Assembly: GCA_007132975.1 (NCBI GenBank)
Contig: SLNO01000128.1
Span: 1 to 35,307, forward strand
Source of the DNA: Balneolales bacterium
GTDB taxonomy: Bacteria; Bacteroidota; Rhodothermia; Balneolales; Natronogracilivirgulaceae
Direction of reading: 5' to 3'
DNA length: 35,307 nucleotides
Both the position numbers and the translations under genes were made by a program. Below, one piece after another: positions 17,288 through 25,769 of the stretch; within the stretch, counting starts at the first letter, position 1, and every line of letters begins with the position of its first letter. The notes under the pieces were generated by a model. The model ran no database searches and was not told the origin of the DNA. It was given only the letters and a program-made list of their open reading frames with translations.

Positions 17288-17752
17288 ATGCAGCCAGAAA
17301 AGATGAATGCGACGAATTTGGGAGAACGGCATGTCATCGATGCCATAAAGCAGCATTACTGCAGGGTGAGCCTGATTCACGGCAGTGAAAGCTGGCCTGC
17401 GGATGTGAGCAGGGCGCTAGCTTTTTTGAACGGACATCTCTTTGAATTCGGGTTGAGCGTGCATCAGCTTCGGGGGCAGTGCCGGATTCATCAAAACAAT
17501 TTTTCGATGAAGTTTCGCTTCTTCACAGGCACTTCGCCATCGGAATATCTGCGAAACCACAGAATTGGATGCTCTGTGACCATTATGGAGGGCCTGAATG
17601 AGCCCGTATCCGTTACCTGGCTTGCCTATGAAGTCGGATATGAGCACCCCTCAACTTTTTGCATGGCGTTCAAAAAAGTCACAGGATTAACGCCGCAGAA
17701 GTATAAGGCAGAATTGAAGAAAAACAAGAACAGCTTTGTAAAGACCCGGTGA
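17288..17752 (+). CDS. Stand-alone AraC-type DNA-binding domain protein
   Basis: About 154 residues with an AraC/XylS C-terminal domain occupying the last ~100. The first helix-turn-helix lies near LSVHQLRGQCRIHQNNFS, followed by F..FTGTSPSEYLRNHRI. The second is VTWLAYEVGYEHPSTFCMAFKK, quoted here in parts (VTWLAYEVGY, STFCMAFKKVTGLTPQKYK). The usual N-terminal ligand domain is missing, so the protein resembles short regulators of the SoxS/MarA type in layout. I chose the ATG at 17288; the ATG at 17303 is equally possible and costs five residues. It probably acts on nearby genes, most likely the lipoprotein gene 110 bases downstream. The target is inference. Confidence 0.8.
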   Translation: MQPEKMNATNLGERHVIDAIKQHYCRVSLIHGSESWPADVSRALAFLNGHLFEFGLSVHQLRGQCRIHQNNFSMKFRFFTGTSPSEYLRNHRIGCSVTIMEGLNEPVSVTWLAYEVGYEHPSTFCMAFKKVTGLTPQKYKAELKKNKNSFVKTR

Positions 17753-17861
17753 TTGTGATGATGGTAAATTGCTGGTGGTTTCGGTTCCAGGATTCAGCAA
17801 CTGCGGAAATACTGGGATGGAGGCCGTCCAAACAAAACCATTCATCAAAAGAGGTACAAAT

Positions 17862-18614
17862 ATGAAAAGAATCAAAAGATTGCCTGTGGCGATTGCAGCT
17901 TTTTTCATGGTGACACTGGGCGCCTGTGAGATAGGCTTGCATGATAATGACAAGCAAGTACTGAGCGAAGATCATGTTGCTTTTGAGCAGGCGCTGAACC
18001 AGGTGCTTGTCAGGGCCGGTGAAAAACTCAGCGCGCCGGGCGGAAACCGGTTTGCGCTTGGCGAATACTTCCGTAGCGCCTATGTCGAGGTCTTTGAAGA
18101 CGATGCGGAGCTCGGAGTCTTTGACCTTGCACTCTCCGACATGGCCGCTCACAGACAGCGCAAGGAGGCTCCCGGATTTGCGGAGTCGCTTGTTGCCGCT
18201 TCGGATACGCCTGAAGAGGCTCTGAAGAGGATTACAGACGCGCTTACGAACGCTGAACTGGATGATGAGCTGGTCATAGAGCTGCTTGTCGTGCGACAGA
18301 CCATCCTCTTCATGGAAGAGCACCATCAGAAACTGGATCCGGCAATGCCGGCTTTCACCATGGGTGTGCTGGATGGCGAACACAATGATGAAGGAGAACG
18401 CGGCGGGTTGAATGAGGAAGAAGACGACAGTGACCCGGAATCATGGTGGAGCCGCTGGGGTTCGTGCGCGGCCGGCATGGTCGGCAGCGCTGGTGATGGG
18501 GCATTGAAAGGTTGTGGTGTTGGATTTGTAATTGGTGGTCCAAAGGGCTGTGCGATAGGTGCCACAGTCGGAGCAGTCGTTGGAGCTATTGGAGGTGCTG
18601 CAGATTACTGCTAA
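17862..18614 (+). CDS. Lipoprotein with a bacteriocin-like glycine-zipper C-terminus
   Basis: The 250-residue protein starts with a lipoprotein signal (lipobox LGAC, C22); the ATG at 17862 has AGAGG eight bases upstream. Residues ~23-190 are hydrophilic, helical and acidic, with no family I recognise, ending in an Asp/Glu cluster. The last 57 residues change completely: SWWSRWGSC, then Gly/Ala/Val-rich sequence with cysteines at about 202, 218, 230 and the final residue 250 (GADYC-like end, actual GGAADYC). GxxxG spacing makes it a strong glycine zipper. The pattern recalls class II bacteriocins of the Blp/lactobin type, which have similar GCGVG and GAVVGAIGG runs. It could form a membrane-inserted helix, a self-assembling surface anchor or a toxin. 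Function is unknown. Confidence 0.75.
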   Translation: MKRIKRLPVAIAAFFMVTLGACEIGLHDNDKQVLSEDHVAFEQALNQVLVRAGEKLSAPGGNRFALGEYFRSAYVEVFEDDAELGVFDLALSDMAAHRQRKEAPGFAESLVAASDTPEEALKRITDALTNAELDDELVIELLVVRQTILFMEEHHQKLDPAMPAFTMGVLDGEHNDEGERGGLNEEEDDSDPESWWSRWGSCAAGMVGSAGDGALKGCGVGFVIGGPKGCAIGATVGAVVGAIGGAADYC

Positions 18615-18647
18615 AGCCCCAAATTGTAAGTGCATTAAAAGCAGACA

Positions 18648-18678
18648 TGCGACAGGAGCCGACTTGGTTCCTGTTGCA
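18648..18678 (+). terminator. Long hairpin after the glycine-zipper lipoprotein gene
   Basis: TGCGACAGGAGCC (18648-18660) pairs with GGTTCCTGTTGCA (18666-18678) over 13 bp, with two G-U pairs and a five-base loop. The following CTATTTACTCTTT is T-rich but interrupted. It is likely a weak terminator or a 3'-end stabiliser between the lipoprotein gene and the small membrane protein gene. Confidence 0.55.
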
Positions 18679-18719
18679 CTATTTACTCTTTAATCAATGA
18701 AAAAAGCGAGGTAAGGAAT

Positions 18720-19013
18720 ATGGAAAACGATAAAAAAAACAAAACGGCTGTGAAAAGCAGGTTGCAAGTATTTTTAATCCGAAGTGGAGTGATAGTTTTG
18801 CTGCTACTGCTATCTTTTTCTTTTTTTAATACTGCCATGAGCGGTCTGATATTCAGACTATCCGAAACCGGCTTGAATGATTTTCCAGCCGTCTGGCAGG
18901 ACTGGTCTGCGCTTGGAGGTTTATTTCTTGCAGGTTTTCTGATACATATGGCCTTCGCGGGCATCATGCACAACTTGAACTTGCATCCGCGCAAATGGCC
19001 GCGAGAGGAGTGA
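18720..19013 (+). CDS. Small membrane protein with FPAVWQDW motif (copy 1)
   Basis: The 97-residue protein has a basic N-terminus, a first membrane segment at about residues 20-45 (SGVIVLLLLLSFSFF), a short polar loop with the motif FPAVWQDW at about 55-62, and a second membrane segment (LGGLFLAGFLIHMAFAGIM). It ends in a short His/Arg/Glu tail. GAGGTAAGGA lies just upstream of the ATG. I recognise no family. The downstream gene at 19195 has the same plan and the same motif, so the two are diverged paralogues. They lie between the bacteriocin-like lipoprotein and the ECF sigma factor; a role as immunity or partner proteins of that lipoprotein is speculation. Confidence 0.7.
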   Translation: MENDKKNKTAVKSRLQVFLIRSGVIVLLLLLSFSFFNTAMSGLIFRLSETGLNDFPAVWQDWSALGGLFLAGFLIHMAFAGIMHNLNLHPRKWPREE

Positions 19014-19104
19014 CTAACCTGATTCGCACCCGGGTACTCAATGCATACCACCCTGGTTGAGTAATATTCACGCGAAAGAATACCGTAAAGCAGCCTTATT
19101 AATG

Positions 19105-19131
19105 GTTACATGCTGAGAATTAGCATGTAAC
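19105..19131. other. Perfect 10-bp inverted repeat upstream of the second small membrane protein
   Basis: GTTACATGCT (19105-19114) and AGCATGTAAC (19122-19131) are perfect arms around a seven-base spacer, 63 bases before the ATG at 19195. There is no following T tract. It could be an operator for a dimeric regulator such as the nearby AraC-type protein, or an mRNA hairpin. Confidence 0.6.
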
Positions 19132-19194
19132 TGGTTTAGTAAGTGCATGGGCATATAAAAAAGCAACAATAAGACTAGAAACTAAGAGAAGATT

Positions 19195-19497
19195 ATGGAT
19201 AATAAAAGTTCGTCAGAAATTGCAAGTAATGTAGATGGTAGAAGCCTGATCGCACGAGCCACTTCGATAATAGGCAGTTTTTTTGGATCATTTATCATTG
19301 TCTACTTTACAATAACCGCTCTAATTAAAAGGATCTTTATATCCGGGCCTGAATCTTTCCCAGCTGTGTGGCAGGATTGGGCCATCATCATAGCACTCGT
19401 TCCCGTGTCGTTTCTCATTATGATTATCTTTCTTGTAATTCTAAAGGATGTGGGTATTGACTATGCCCAGACATCAGAAGGGGATAATGAGAATTGA
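19195..19497 (+). CDS. Small membrane protein with FPAVWQDW motif (copy 2)
   Basis: This 100-residue protein has the same layout as the one at 18720: a polar N-terminus, a membrane segment at about residues 25-47 (FFGSFIIVYFTITALI), the loop motif FPAVWQDW at about 55-62, a second membrane segment (IIIALVPVSFLIMIIFLVIL), and a polar acidic tail. AAGAGAAG precedes the ATG. The coding sequence and its flanks are more A/T-rich than the neighbouring genes, which may signal different origin. No known family is recognised. The shared motif sits between the two membrane segments in both copies and is the best handle for a search. Confidence 0.7.
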   Translation: MDNKSSSEIASNVDGRSLIARATSIIGSFFGSFIIVYFTITALIKRIFISGPESFPAVWQDWAIIIALVPVSFLIMIIFLVILKDVGIDYAQTSEGDNEN

Positions 19498-19693
19498 TAG
19501 ATTCTAAATCTGCAGCAAAATCTGCGTTCACGTTCACCTATAATCAAACGGATCTTGCCATCATTGCACCTTGCACTGAAAAGTCTGTAATGTTATGGAC
19601 ACTAAGACAAGGCAGGTAAGATTCTGTTTTATACTCGGATATATTACCAGCATGTCCTATATTCTGCCGTGATATCAAACTCATCCGGCAGCT

Positions 19694-20278
19694 ATGTCCC
19701 TTTTGATCCTTATCCAGCTGGCAGTGCATCTGGAGGATGACCTCCATGACAGAGAACTGGCCGCACGCATTAAAAAAGGAGACAGGGAAGCCTTCCGGCT
19801 TTTTTTTGAAAGATACCAGGCGTCGCTGCTCTCGTTTCTCGTGTCGAAGGGTACTGCAAGGGACGATGCGGAGGATCTTTTGCAGACCGCTTTCCTGATC
19901 ATCTGGGAAAAGAGAGAGGAAATCCGGCCTGATCGGTCCCTGCGCTCATTCCTGTATACCATCGCTTACAACCGTATGCTGAATCTGTTCCGCGACCGGA
20001 AAGATCAGGATCCCGATTTCGCCTACAAGCTTTCGGCCAGCGGTGACAACCCGGAGGAAGCAGCCGAAAACCGACAGGCAATTGAAGCTTTGCATAAAGC
20101 ACTGGAAGTCATGCCGGAAAAGCGCCGCAGGGTCTTTGAATTGTGCTACCTGCAAGGTTTGTCTTACAAGGAAGCGGCTCAGGCCATGGATGTGGCTCAA
20201 AAAACGGTTGAGAACCATATGGCACTTGCACTGAAAGAGTTACGAGTTGCGTTGAAACAATTTATGCCTTCGGATTGA
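19694..20278 (+). CDS. ECF-type RNA polymerase sigma factor
   Basis: The 194-residue protein shows region 2 (DREAFRLFFERYQASLLSFL, cut here as DREAFRLFFERY; then DAEDLLQTAFLIIWEKREEI, cut as DLLQTAFLIIWEKR) and the -10 recognition segment SLRSFLYTIAYNRMLNLFR (cut as FLYTIAYNRMLN). Region 4 has FELCYLQGLSYKEAAQAMD and VAQKTVENHMALALKEL in the helix-turn-helix. This is the Bacteroidota FecI-like group. It should direct transcription of the TonB receptor locus, under control of the FecR protein encoded downstream. The first ~12 residues before HLEDDL are hydrophobic and unusual, so the true start may be the in-frame GTG a few codons later. Confidence 0.92.
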   Translation: MSLLILIQLAVHLEDDLHDRELAARIKKGDREAFRLFFERYQASLLSFLVSKGTARDDAEDLLQTAFLIIWEKREEIRPDRSLRSFLYTIAYNRMLNLFRDRKDQDPDFAYKLSASGDNPEEAAENRQAIEALHKALEVMPEKRRRVFELCYLQGLSYKEAAQAMDVAQKTVENHMALALKELRVALKQFMPSD

Positions 20279-20366
20279 TCATGTTTGGGGGTAAAGCGTC
20301 CGGTGAGGTGTACAGCTAGTGAAACCGCCGGTCAACACCGGTCAATCACAACCAAATCACTTAGTC

Positions 20367-21326
20367 ATGAAAACACATCAAAAGGAACGCCTCATACCTT
20401 CACTTGCGGCAGTATTACTGCTCTTTGGATTTGCCGCATGTGATACACTCAACAAGGAACAGGAGGAGGAAATATCGCAGGAAGAGCTGGAGATAGCAGG
20501 GGAGATCATCGGAAGCTCGTTATCGGATGTCGAGGAAGGACTCCTGTCCAGTCTCTACGATGCCGTATCGGATGTCAGTGAAGATGGCATTCAGTCGCGA
20601 CTGCAAGACCAGAACCGTGAGCGCGAGCAGCAGAGAGATCACGGCAGAGGATCTGAGTCTGACTATAACTACGATTACAACCCGGAGACCGGAGAGCATA
20701 CCATCTGGTTTATCCGGAAGTTTGAAGGTCCGCTTGTTTTCCGAAGCCTGAAAGTCCGGTCCAGATACATCTACACGGATGTCAACGGTCGTTTTATCCA
20801 ATTCCCGAAACGCCAGCAAGATCGTATCCAGACCATTGATTACAAGGGAACCCGTGAGGGCATCACGGAAGGCCCGTATCGCTACACCAGATTCTACCGG
20901 TTTAACCAGTTTTATCTGGGTGGACTTACGGCCGCCTCACCCGTCATGACTTTGACAGGTTCGCACTTCGGCACCGGAGAAATGAATGCCAAGGTCATGC
21001 AGCGTGATATGGTGACCAACCGCACGTACGAACTTGACATGAACCTGGACAAAATACGTATCGACAAGGATGTGGTCCGGGAGAACGGCAGTCTGGAAGA
21101 TGGGATTACCGGCTTCATATCGTACCGCCTTACCATTACAAGGACTGTCAACGGGGAATCCTTTGAGCGCAATCTCTCAGGTGTGATTGAGCTCACGGGT
21201 GACGGAACGGCCCTGCTGCGCTTCGACAAGCTGCGGGAATTCTTCCGCATAGGTCTTGCCACAGGATCGGTTGACCGCCCGGACACTAACGATGATTCGC
21301 GTCCGGATCAACGCCCTCGCTCCTGA
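20367..21326 (+). CDS. Unknown lipoprotein between the sigma factor and FecR
   Basis: The protein has 319 residues from the ATG at 20367. The signal peptide ends at a lipobox GFAAC (C25). Next comes a strongly acidic Glu-rich helix (~27-65), a charged linker with QNREREQQRD, and a beta-rich region (~100-300) with SGxxxLTGDGTALLRF near the end. It ends in a Pro/Asp/Arg-rich tail. An upstream in-frame start at 20319 would place extra residues before the signal peptide and is rejected. I recognise no family. It occupies a place where most Bacteroidota sigma/FecR loci have no gene, which suggests a part in sensing or in substrate binding for the receptor. Confidence 0.8.
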   Translation: MKTHQKERLIPSLAAVLLLFGFAACDTLNKEQEEEISQEELEIAGEIIGSSLSDVEEGLLSSLYDAVSDVSEDGIQSRLQDQNREREQQRDHGRGSESDYNYDYNPETGEHTIWFIRKFEGPLVFRSLKVRSRYIYTDVNGRFIQFPKRQQDRIQTIDYKGTREGITEGPYRYTRFYRFNQFYLGGLTAASPVMTLTGSHFGTGEMNAKVMQRDMVTNRTYELDMNLDKIRIDKDVVRENGSLEDGITGFISYRLTITRTVNGESFERNLSGVIELTGDGTALLRFDKLREFFRIGLATGSVDRPDTNDDSRPDQRPRS

Positions 21327-21404
21327 ATGAAATGATCCCGGTTTCGTGACAGGGTAATCCTGTCAGTTACAGACAAACAACAAACACAGGCAGAAGAAAC
21401 ATCC

Positions 21405-22538
21405 ATGTCAGATTCCAAAGCATATCAACCAGAAGAACAGGATCTGAAACTGGCCAGACTGCTGGACCAGACCTTGGACTCGGTGGATTCCGCCCGGGAG
21501 CCGGCAGCTCCCGGGCAGGATCCGCTTCTGCCATTTCTTGCCGCATACAAATCTGCTGTCACACTGAAGTCAGAATCTTCGGCAGACACTCATCTGTGGC
21601 AAAGCATTGAACAGGCCATCGAAAACAAGAATGCTTCGGGATCCAATTCATTTGAAATACAGCCTGATGATCGGCCCGGGATGCTTTCTGAAGTGCTCCA
21701 TGACGCAGATCACAAAGACCGGTCACACATCCCCTCTGGTCCCAGACCATGGCGACAGCAGAAGCCTGTCATTCGCAAGGATGAACCGGTTCCAAGAATG
21801 AATATACGATGGGTTCCGCTACTGACAAGGGTTGCCGCACTCCTGGCACTTGTGGCATTTATATGGTTGCTGCTGACCAGAGAACAAGCAATGGAGCCGG
21901 AACTGATAGCCCAATCCGGATCCGAGCAACAGACCGTTACTCTGCTGGATGGCTCCCGGGTAACCCTGCGGCCCTATTCCGAGCTGCACCGCATTTCCGA
22001 ATCCGATGCCAGGCAAATGTACCAGGTCAAAGGAGAGGGTTATTTTGAAGTTGCCGCGACAGACAGGCAGCGGCAATTTTCCGTGCTGACAGATGATGCA
22101 AGGGTGATCGTAACCGGAACCCGTTTCACCGTTGGCACCTGGGACCGCCGCACGCGCGTGTTCCTGGAGCAGGGATCAGTTCTGATGTCATTGGCGGATG
22201 GATCATCAGAGATCAATCTGCGTCCCGGTGAAACAGGGGAGGTCGTTGACGGGAGTGTGACCTCATCCACCCAAGTTTCCTCTGATGCACATATTGCCTG
22301 GCTGAATGATATGCTGATACTCGACAAGCGGTCGCTCGCTTCCATCATCAGGGAAATCAGACAGCATTTCAATGTCCTCGTTGTGATATCGGCTGACCTG
22401 CAGGATGTCAAACTGACTGGAACGCTGGTGCTCGATGATCCCCGCCAGATACTGCAGGACCTGGCCGTATCCACCGGAGCGACACTCCAACAGCCAGAAC
22501 CCGGCCGCTTCATCCTGTCAACAGCCGGTCAGAATTGA
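21405..22538 (+). CDS. FecR-family anti-sigma / sigma regulator
   Basis: The 377-residue protein has a long cytoplasmic part (~1-137), one transmembrane helix (~138-157, VAALLALVAFIWLLL), and a periplasmic FecR domain (~170-270: VTLLDGSRVTLRPYSELH, GEGYFEVA, VIVTGTRFTV, VFLEQGSV, LRPGETG). The C-terminal ~70 residues (RSLASIIREIRQHFNVLVVIS, in part) form the STN-like fold common in Bacteroidota FecR proteins. It should relay ligand binding by the TonB receptor across the inner membrane to the sigma factor. The cytoplasmic part is longer than usual and contains a low-complexity, His/Asp/Pro-rich stretch. The receptor gene follows after seven bases. Confidence 0.92.
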   Translation: MSDSKAYQPEEQDLKLARLLDQTLDSVDSAREPAAPGQDPLLPFLAAYKSAVTLKSESSADTHLWQSIEQAIENKNASGSNSFEIQPDDRPGMLSEVLHDADHKDRSHIPSGPRPWRQQKPVIRKDEPVPRMNIRWVPLLTRVAALLALVAFIWLLLTREQAMEPELIAQSGSEQQTVTLLDGSRVTLRPYSELHRISESDARQMYQVKGEGYFEVAATDRQRQFSVLTDDARVIVTGTRFTVGTWDRRTRVFLEQGSVLMSLADGSSEINLRPGETGEVVDGSVTSSTQVSSDAHIAWLNDMLILDKRSLASIIREIRQHFNVLVVISADLQDVKLTGTLVLDDPRQILQDLAVSTGATLQQPEPGRFILSTAGQN

Positions 22539-22545
22539 CGGTGCC

Positions 22546-25500
22546 ATGTTCAGAGGGATTGTTTTGAAATGCAAATTGCTGTTTATATGCCTCGTCATAC
22601 TGCACCCGCCGGAACTGCAGGCTACAGAATTTGCATCAGGCAGCGGGTTGACTGCGGCTTGTGGTACTGCCTTGAATCATCATATCACTGCAGATGGCTT
22701 GACCCCCGCGTTATTTGCAAACCTCACATTGCCTCAATATTCAGATAGGGTTCCCGGCGCGATAGAAGAAGGTGCTTTCGGCACAGATGGAGCAGGGGTT
22801 ACAGGCGAGAGGAAAGCCCCATCGCGATCCTTGCGATCGGTTATACTCACAATCGAACATGAAACAGGATTTCGTTTCCTTTACCGGGATGTGATTGTCT
22901 CCGGTGTGGATATCCGTTTCGCGTTTGGCGATAGTTGGCAGGAGGACCTCAAGAAAGAGTTACATGAGGCCGGTCTGGATCTCGTACTGAATGAAGAAAG
23001 GCGGCAGATCGTGCTTTTCCGGGTCGGTGATGCTGATCAGGCCGGGTTTGGAGCGCAGGCAACAGACCTGCAGGGCTATGTCATCGATAAGCAGACCGGG
23101 GATCGGCTGCCGTTTGCAACGGTCATCCGGTTGACCAGTGACCACAAAAACAGATCTTCATCCAGTAGTGCCGAAGCTCCGGTGTACATTGATGCTCCGG
23201 AACAAGCCGAGACTCTGGAATATGCTGATGCACCGGCTTATGATGGCAATCTGGATTATACCGGTAGTCCGCAATATACCCATATAGTAGGTATGCCTGG
23301 TCGCTGGCCTGACATGGAACCGGTTCGCCTGCAGGGGGTACAGACGGATATCAACGGTCGCTTCCGGATGACAGTGCCGGACGGTGAAGATCTGTATCTG
23401 CAGGTCTCATATGTTGGATATCATACCAGGTTGATAGCCGTCTCGGCCAGTGAACTCCCGGCTATCCGTGAGCTTCCCGTTCGATTGGAACCGGCAGCCC
23501 TGGAAGGAAAGGAAATTGTGCTCAACGCCCCGGTCCTGCACCAGCCGGCTGGAAATAACAGCGCCGGGTCACTCATGCTCAACGGATTCAGCCCCCTCGG
23601 AGAATCAAATACCATACGCATGCTTCAGACACTTCCCTCGGTGGGCATGGGTACTGCGCTCTCCGACGGAGCCTACGTCCGGGGCAGCAACTCCGATGCC
23701 ATGCAGATCCTCTTGGACGGCACTGTAATCTACAATCAATCTCACCTGTTTGGACTGGTGGACAGTTTCAATGCCGACGCCATTCGCACAAGCAGCTTTC
23801 ACTACGATGTCACGCCGGCCAGGTATCAGGGGCCACCCGGGGGAACTCTGAACCTGATTACCCGCGCCGGTTCTCTTTACCGCTTCCGCGGCAATGCTGG
23901 AATTAGCAGCTCGGCACTGAACGGCAGCCTGGAAGGGCCCTTGATGGCGGGACGTTCCAGCCTGCTTGTCTCGGGGCGTACTTCGCTGCTCAACGGATAC
24001 GGCTTCCCCGGAACCGAAGATTTGGTAGCATGGGGTCTCAATGTAGGGCGTCCGAACTCGCTGGATGATGATATAACCACCCTGGATGATCGCATAGTCA
24101 CACCCGGGTCGTTTGAAGTGACATTCCACGATCTGCACGGCAAGCTATTTCTCGAAGACAGCCATGGTAACCGCTGGATGCTAAGTGGTTATACGGGCTT
24201 TAACAACACCCGGCAGGAGGCCCTTCGCCTTGTACGCCCGCGGCCTGTCCGCCTCGAGGCGCCTCTTGTGCGAGAGCAGTTCAAAACACGCAACCGATGG
24301 GGGAATAATTCGGCCAATCTGGGCTGGTTCCGGGCGCTGGAATCAGACAGGACCCTGCACGTCCGCACCGGCATGAGTTATTATCACACGCAGTATCTGA
24401 AAGAGGATTTTTCATATCAACGACCCGGAAGGGATCTGAATGACCAACTGCTTTTCATCCATCCATTCGAGAATCAAAGCGAACTTACCCACTGGCATGT
24501 GGAAGCGGATCTGATCTCATACCGTCCATTCGATCGCAGGGGAGGAACAGCCAGCGACCATGCTAGGGATAACCATGCCGGGGATGACCATGCCGCTGAC
24601 AGGAGTGCCGAAGATGGAACTGGCTCGATGTTTTCCAGTCTGCTCTCATCCCTGAAGAACCTCCATTCAGGATTGGCGCTTCACGGCTACCGTTCTGCCT
24701 TTCTGGAGGAGTCTCTGAACAGGCCGCGGTATTTTCTGGACGCAACACCGTTGCTGTTGGAAGGTTACCTGGACTCGGAATGGGTTTCCGGCGGAACACG
24801 GTCCGCAATACCCTTTGAAGCGCAGGCGGGAGTCCGGCTGCAATATTTCAGCGACGGGGGATATCTGCGTTTTTCACCCAGGTTCAGTGCAAACCTGTTC
24901 CCGCAGGCGCGTGTATCGCCATCATTCGGTTACAGCCGAACCTATCAGTACCTTTTCAAGCTTTCATTCTACAATCAGACCACCAGCGACATCTGGATTA
25001 CGGCAAATGAGAACCAGGCGCCCGCCGCTGTGGATCTGTGGTCGGCGGCCATGCGCATCAGGATTGCAGGGGGATGGTTTTTCCGCACTGAGCTGTATTA
25101 CAAACACCAGCGCAACCTGCGCTTCCATGAGATCAACATCCAGAGCGTGCAGTCACCGCTGGAGGGGGCACCCTGGTTCGCAGACAACACCGGTCATGCC
25201 CGCGGACTTGAGTTGCAGACCGGCTTCTCGGGAGATCGCTTTTCGCTGTCCCAATCCTATACGCTGAGCCGCACCGAGATGAGCAACCCCCGACTCAACG
25301 AAGGAGAGCGGTTTTTGGCGTACTGGGACCGCACGCACCAGTTCAACACCCTGGCCACCCTGCGGCTGTTTCGTGGATTCAGGGTGGCTGGGAACTGGTT
25401 TTATGCAACGGGGGTGCCAGACCGCCTCGACCTGTTCCGCAGTGGAACAGCGCGTCTCGGCTATTACAGCCGCATCGACCTTTCACTCAGATATGATATT

Positions 25501-25695
25501 TCATCCGGTCCGCACCGATGGGCCTTCGAAGCAGGAGTTTACAACCTCACAAATCGTAAAAACCCCTGGTACCGCGACTGGGTGCAGACCATTCGGGACG
25601 ACAGGCAGTTCAGACGGCTGGAACCGGTACAGGTCGATTTCTATGACCTTGGATTCCAACCGTCCTTTTCGCTGAGGTATTATCTGGATCCCTGA
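22546..25695 (+). CDS. TonB-dependent outer membrane receptor with STN and carboxypeptidase-like domains
   Basis: The protein is about 1049 residues from the ATG at 22546, seven bases after fecR. After a signal peptide (KLLFICLVILHPPELQA) come a non-conserved linker, an STN signalling domain (~95-160), a carboxypeptidase D regulatory-like domain (~173-325: LQGYVIDKQTGDRLPFATV, TDINGRFRMTVPDG), a plug domain (~340-470: MLQTLPSVG, SDGAYVRGSNSDAMQILLDG), and a long beta-barrel ending in SLRYYLDP. The STN domain fits signalling through FecR to the ECF sigma factor. No SusD-like gene follows, so this is not a standard glycan-uptake pair. The ligand is unknown. The carboxypeptidase-like domain is split by an insert of about 60 residues rich in Ala, Pro, Asp and Tyr. 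Confidence 0.92.
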   Translation: MFRGIVLKCKLLFICLVILHPPELQATEFASGSGLTAACGTALNHHITADGLTPALFANLTLPQYSDRVPGAIEEGAFGTDGAGVTGERKAPSRSLRSVILTIEHETGFRFLYRDVIVSGVDIRFAFGDSWQEDLKKELHEAGLDLVLNEERRQIVLFRVGDADQAGFGAQATDLQGYVIDKQTGDRLPFATVIRLTSDHKNRSSSSSAEAPVYIDAPEQAETLEYADAPAYDGNLDYTGSPQYTHIVGMPGRWPDMEPVRLQGVQTDINGRFRMTVPDGEDLYLQVSYVGYHTRLIAVSASELPAIRELPVRLEPAALEGKEIVLNAPVLHQPAGNNSAGSLMLNGFSPLGESNTIRMLQTLPSVGMGTALSDGAYVRGSNSDAMQILLDGTVIYNQSHLFGLVDSFNADAIRTSSFHYDVTPARYQGPPGGTLNLITRAGSLYRFRGNAGISSSALNGSLEGPLMAGRSSLLVSGRTSLLNGYGFPGTEDLVAWGLNVGRPNSLDDDITTLDDRIVTPGSFEVTFHDLHGKLFLEDSHGNRWMLSGYTGFNNTRQEALRLVRPRPVRLEAPLVREQFKTRNRWGNNSANLGWFRALESDRTLHVRTGMSYYHTQYLKEDFSYQRPGRDLNDQLLFIHPFENQSELTHWHVEADLISYRPFDRRGGTASDHARDNHAGDDHAADRSAEDGTGSMFSSLLSSLKNLHSGLALHGYRSAFLEESLNRPRYFLDATPLLLEGYLDSEWVSGGTRSAIPFEAQAGVRLQYFSDGGYLRFSPRFSANLFPQARVSPSFGYSRTYQYLFKLSFYNQTTSDIWITANENQAPAAVDLWSAAMRIRIAGGWFFRTELYYKHQRNLRFHEINIQSVQSPLEGAPWFADNTGHARGLELQTGFSGDRFSLSQSYTLSRTEMSNPRLNEGERFLAYWDRTHQFNTLATLRLFRGFRVAGNWFYATGVPDRLDLFRSGTARLGYYSRIDLSLRYDISSGPHRWAFEAGVYNLTNRKNPWYRDWVQTIRDDRQFRRLEPVQVDFYDLGFQPSFSLRYYLDP

Positions 25696-25769
25696 CAGCA
25701 CTTCAAGAGATCTTTCGATTTACCGGGATAAACCAGTAATCCGGTTGCCAGAGGCGGGTGGATGGCAGT

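Noticed and set aside
19498-19693. Gap between the second small membrane protein and the sigma factor gene
   Set aside because: It probably holds the sigma gene promoter, but no element matched well enough to call.
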